From assembly GCA_031266635.1 (NCBI GenBank), contig JAISAN010000186.1:1-7565 (forward strand): 7,565 nt of DNA. The letters are read 5' to 3'. A program made the position numbers and the translations under genes. This document shows, piece after piece, positions 5,276 to 7,565 of this stretch. Source of the stretch: Treponema sp. GTDB taxonomy: Bacteria > Spirochaetota > Spirochaetia > Treponematales > Breznakiellaceae. The first letter of the stretch is position 1; each line of letters opens with the position of its first letter. Below the pieces are notes generated by a model that saw nothing but the letters and a program-made list of their open reading frames with translations, did not search any database and was not told the origin of the DNA.

Positions 5276-7350
5276 TCAAGCCCCGGAAAATGAAACATGT
5301 TGATATTTCCGTTCTGAACCGGGACGTGGATGTGGCGCTTGAATACCTGGGCCGCCGGGGGATCATACATTTTACCGAGGGAGATGAAGACCGCTCCGCG
5401 CCGGAGATAAATTCCTTTTCGGAGTCCGCCGGGGAGCAGGCCGGAGGGGAAAGCCGCGGCACTGTGGGGAAAAATCTGGAAAAACTGAAGGCCAGCGCGG
5501 CCTGGCTGGGCGTTGAACTTCCCCCGGAGCCGGAAGAATCCACCGTGCTGCCCGGAGAGGCGGAGGAAAACCTGGCCGGAAAAATCAACGCCGGTGTGGC
5601 GGCCCTGATCAGCCGGGAAAAGGTCTTGTACATGGAAAAAGTCAAGGTTGAAGAAGCTTTGGCCGAGGCCCAGTCTTTCTCCGGTCTGCACGCCCCTTTC
5701 GCGAATCTTGATCAGCTTTCCTATCTTACCCTGCGGATTGGCAGACTGGACCCCAAGGGCCAGGCCGGTTTACGGGAAGCCCTGGGCGACCGGGCGGTTA
5801 TCATCCCCCTGGGAGCGGGGAAGAACGGCGGCCCCGGGGACCGGATACTGGCGGCGGCCAGCAGAAAAGGCCGTTTTGCCCTGGACTCGGAGCTGAAAAA
5901 ATTCTCCTTTACCCCCATAACGATCCCCGAAGGGTTTCAGGGGGTGCCGAAGGAGCTGCTTGAAGGGCTTGAAACCCGGTTGAAAAATATCCGGGAAGAT
6001 CTTGAAACGGCAAAAAAGGAAAAAGAGGGCCTAAAGCAGGAATGGGGGCCAAAAATCCGGGAGCTTGCCGCTTCCTGGCTTATGGCTTCGATTGTGGAAG
6101 AACTCAAGGAAAAACTCAGGGCCACCCCAAACGCCTATGTACTTTCCGGCTGGGTTCCCCAGGACAACATAGGAGAACTGGTGGGAAAACTCTCGGAGCT
6201 TACCGGCGGCCGGGTGGCGATTCACACCTTTAACCCCGAGGAAATGCCGGAGGTTAAGGCCGGCCGGAAGAAGGTGCCGGTTTCCCTGAAACACGGGGCC
6301 TTTGTCCGGGGTTTTGAAGGGGTGGTTTTTTCCTACGGCGCGCCCCTTTACGGAACCATCGATCCAAGTCCTTTGGTGGCCTTTTTCTTTACCCTGCTGT
6401 TCGGCATCATGTTCGGGGATTTGGGCCAGGGATTTGTATTGCTCCTCGCGGGGCTCCTCACGGGAAAAAGGGGAATTAAAGCCCTGAAAAAATTCAGAAA
6501 ATATTCATCCCCCCTGATTGCCGTTGGGATCAGTTCTATGGTGATGGGTTTTTTTACCGGAGCGGTATTTACCAACGAGGAACTGCTGGCGGGCCCCACC
6601 CTGGCGCTGACCGGCCTTTTTGGCCATCCGGTAAAACGGATTCTTACCCTGATGCCCCTGGCGGAACACGGCGGGAGCATGATCAAACTTTTTTATTTTT
6701 TCGGCTTTACTGTCGCCATTGGGGTGATCCTCAATTCCGCGGGCCTGGTTTTGAATATCACCAATCTTCTGATGCGAAAAAAATATGAAGAGGCTTTGTT
6801 TTCCAAAACCGGCCTTTCAGGGCTCCTGCTGTTCTGGTATGCCATTTTTATTGCCCTGCGTTGTATTTTCCTGAAGGGCCGGTTTATGTGGTTTGATATG
6901 CTGGGGCTGCTCCTGCCGCTGTTCTGTATTTTTTTTGGCCCCCTTATCTGGCGGCTTGCCGTCCGGGCGCGGCCGGTTTTGGAACATGGGTTTATGGTAT
7001 TTATTATGGAGGGGTTTGTCGGAATTCTCGAAACCGCCTCCATCTATATTTCCAATACGGTAAGCTTTCTCCGGGTTGGGGCTTTTGCCCTGTCCCACGC
7101 GGTGCTGTCCTATATTGTGTTCCGTTTTTCCGAAGAAATAGCGGGCCTGCGCTTTCCCCTGGGGAGCGGCGGGTCCCTGCTTATTTTGATTTTCGGCAAT
7201 TTGGTGATCATCCTGCTGGAGGGGATGATTGTGGCCATTCAGGTAGTACGTCTGCAGTATTACGAATTTTTCAGCAAATTCTTTACCGAAACGGGGGTGG
7301 AATTTTCTCCCTTCCGCTTCAGAAAGGAAGCCGCTGATACAAAATCATAA
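5272..7350 (+). CDS. ntpI: V/A-type ATPase subunit I (stator membrane subunit a)
   Basis: Subunit I holds the half-channels through which H+ or Na+ reaches the rotor ring. The 692-residue product has a soluble N-terminal half (to about 345) and a membrane C-terminal half. The soluble half has helical arms, with a coiled stretch at 226-258, and the family motif AYVLSGWVPQDN (288-299). The membrane half has about seven or eight hydrophobic segments, starting near PLVAFFFTLLFGIMFGDLGQG (367-387). The motif ISNTVSFLRVGAFALSHAVLS (593-613) contains Arg601, equivalent to the essential arginine that faces the c-ring. Arg660 in QVVRLQYYEFFSKFF (657-671) matches the second conserved arginine of the last helix. 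Start choice is supported by a full GGAGGTGA at 5260-5267 inside the subunit C gene and by the ATGA overlap. Intact, with normal length for bacterial homologues. Confidence 0.97.
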   Translation: MIKPRKMKHVDISVLNRDVDVALEYLGRRGIIHFTEGDEDRSAPEINSFSESAGEQAGGESRGTVGKNLEKLKASAAWLGVELPPEPEESTVLPGEAEENLAGKINAGVAALISREKVLYMEKVKVEEALAEAQSFSGLHAPFANLDQLSYLTLRIGRLDPKGQAGLREALGDRAVIIPLGAGKNGGPGDRILAAASRKGRFALDSELKKFSFTPITIPEGFQGVPKELLEGLETRLKNIREDLETAKKEKEGLKQEWGPKIRELAASWLMASIVEELKEKLRATPNAYVLSGWVPQDNIGELVGKLSELTGGRVAIHTFNPEEMPEVKAGRKKVPVSLKHGAFVRGFEGVVFSYGAPLYGTIDPSPLVAFFFTLLFGIMFGDLGQGFVLLLAGLLTGKRGIKALKKFRKYSSPLIAVGISSMVMGFFTGAVFTNEELLAGPTLALTGLFGHPVKRILTLMPLAEHGGSMIKLFYFFGFTVAIGVILNSAGLVLNITNLLMRKKYEEALFSKTGLSGLLLFWYAIFIALRCIFLKGRFMWFDMLGLLLPLFCIFFGPLIWRLAVRARPVLEHGFMVFIMEGFVGILETASIYISNTVSFLRVGAFALSHAVLSYIVFRFSEEIAGLRFPLGSGGSLLILIFGNLVIILLEGMIVAIQVVRLQYYEFFSKFFTETGVEFSPFRFRKEAADTKS

Positions 7351-7354
7351 ATGG

Positions 7355-7390
7355 AGTCTGTCTATAATGTAGACACATTATAGACAGACT
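7355..7390. repeat. Perfect 16-bp inverted repeat between subunit I and the next gene
   Basis: AGTCTGTCTATAATGT (7355-7370) and ACATTATAGACAGACT (7375-7390) are exact reverse complements around the 4-base loop AGAC. It begins four bases after the subunit I stop. ACCTTAAAAA follows rather than a T-run, so it is not an ordinary intrinsic terminator. In mRNA it would form a very stable hairpin that could block 3'-exonuclease decay, mark a processing site or reduce read-through. The left arm also holds TATAAT (7363-7368), but no -35 box stands at a suitable distance. Confidence 0.85.
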
Positions 7391-7403
7391 ACCTTAAAAA
7401 CCG

Positions 7404-7421
7404 CATTTGCGTATGCAAATG
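7404..7421 (+). promoter_or_regulatory. Second small hairpin before subunit K
   Basis: CATTTGC (7404-7410) pairs exactly with GCAAATG (7415-7421) around a GTAT loop. It lies 14 bases after the larger hairpin and ends seven bases before the GGAGG ribosome site. It could keep the ribosome site clear or act as a translational element. The structure is plain in the sequence; the role is inference. Confidence 0.5.
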
Positions 7422-7428
7422 TTACTAC

Positions 7429-7433
7429 GGAGG
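7429..7433 (+). promoter_or_regulatory. Strong ribosome binding site for the K-position gene
   Basis: GGAGG stands 7 bases before ATG at 7441, ideal spacing and among the strongest sites in the window. This suits a c-ring subunit needed in many copies per complex. Confidence 0.7.
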
Positions 7434-7440
7434 AAATGTG

Positions 7441-7565
7441 ATGAAACGCAAAATTGTTTTGTTTGTTTTGGCCCTGATGATGGCCGGAACCGTTCTTTTT
7501 GCCCAGGAGGCGGAGGCGGGAGCGGAGATAGAAAAGACCCCCACGGCGGTATGGAAATATTTTGC
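7441..7565 (+). CDS. Probable V/A-type ATPase subunit K (c-ring), partial, 5' end only
   Basis: Only 41 codons are visible before the window ends. They begin with a signal-like segment: a basic MKRK, a hydrophobic core (5-20) and a possible signal-peptidase site at LFA-QE. A short Glu/Ala-rich stretch (22-31) and TPTAVWKYF follow. Subunit K is the proteolipid that forms the rotor ring and carries the ion-binding carboxylate. It is expected directly after subunit I in many bacterial V-ATPase operons, and some K proteins have an extra leading helix or signal sequence. The aromatic WKYF at the right end would suit the start of the first ring helix. The diagnostic glycine-rich helices and the ion-binding Glu are outside the window, so a different secreted or membrane protein is possible. 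Confidence 0.5.
   Translation, partial: MKRKIVLFVLALMMAGTVLFAQEAEAGAEIEKTPTAVWKYF

Noticed and set aside
7350..7359. AATGGAGTCT occurs both here and before secG (2980-2989)
   Set aside because: At secG it is simply the ribosome site context; at 7350 it is followed by the inverted repeat. A 10-base match without further similarity is probably coincidence.
7363..7368. TATAAT as an internal promoter for subunit K
   Set aside because: No -35-like box is found 16-18 bases upstream, and the hexamer is explained as part of the perfect inverted repeat.
1..7565. CRISPR array, tRNA/rRNA gene, transposase or phage gene
   Set aside because: No regularly spaced repeats, no RNA-gene signature and no mobile-element protein were seen anywhere in the window.

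Overview
The window is one stretch of bacterial chromosome holding two divergently transcribed operons and one long intergenic region, plus a second, shorter but notable gap. Gene content and protein sequences fit a spirochaete of the genus Treponema or a close relative: an Na+-translocating NADH:quinone reductase (NQR), a bacterial V/A-type ATPase in place of F-type genes, and a stand-alone PTS EIIA protein. The GC-rich coding sequence beside an AT-rich intergenic region would suit a termite-gut or environmental treponeme. This placement is inference from remembered families, not from a database search.

Left part, minus strand (1-2509): nqrA (complete, 447 codons) is followed after 2 bases by nqrB (387 codons visible, running off the left edge). 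They encode the quinone-binding and flavinylated membrane subunits of NQR; nqrC-F would be expected beyond position 1. A good sigma70-type promoter for this operon is visible at 2703-2731, giving a leader of roughly 185 nt with two predicted stem structures.

Centre (2510-2994): about 485 bases of AT-rich intergenic DNA. It holds the nqr promoter and leader, an imperfect 37-nt inverted repeat, a candidate promoter for the rightward operon with a leader that can fold in several ways, and a hairpin that looks like a terminator for leftward transcription just upstream of secG. I see no convincing gene in it.

Right part, plus strand (2995-7565): secG, a PTS EIIA-type-2 protein, a short coiled-coil V-ATPase stalk-type subunit, V-ATPase subunit C, V-ATPase subunit I and the start of what is probably subunit K. 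Gene spacings are 12, 32, -1 and -4 bases, so this reads as one operon. The exception is the 90-base gap between subunit I and the last gene. It carries a perfect 16-bp inverted repeat, a second 7-bp hairpin and a very strong Shine-Dalgarno sequence, an arrangement suited to raising expression of the multi-copy rotor subunit relative to the single-copy stator subunit.

Functionally, NQR exports Na+ using NADH oxidation, and the V-type ATPase couples ATP to H+ or Na+ movement. The two operons therefore probably share the ion economy of the membrane. The ion specificity of this ATPase cannot be read here because the ion-binding part of subunit K lies outside the window. The most interesting points are the structured I-K gap, the embedding of secG and an EIIA regulator in a V-ATPase operon, and the long structured leaders in the divergent intergenic region. 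I found no clear undescribed system.
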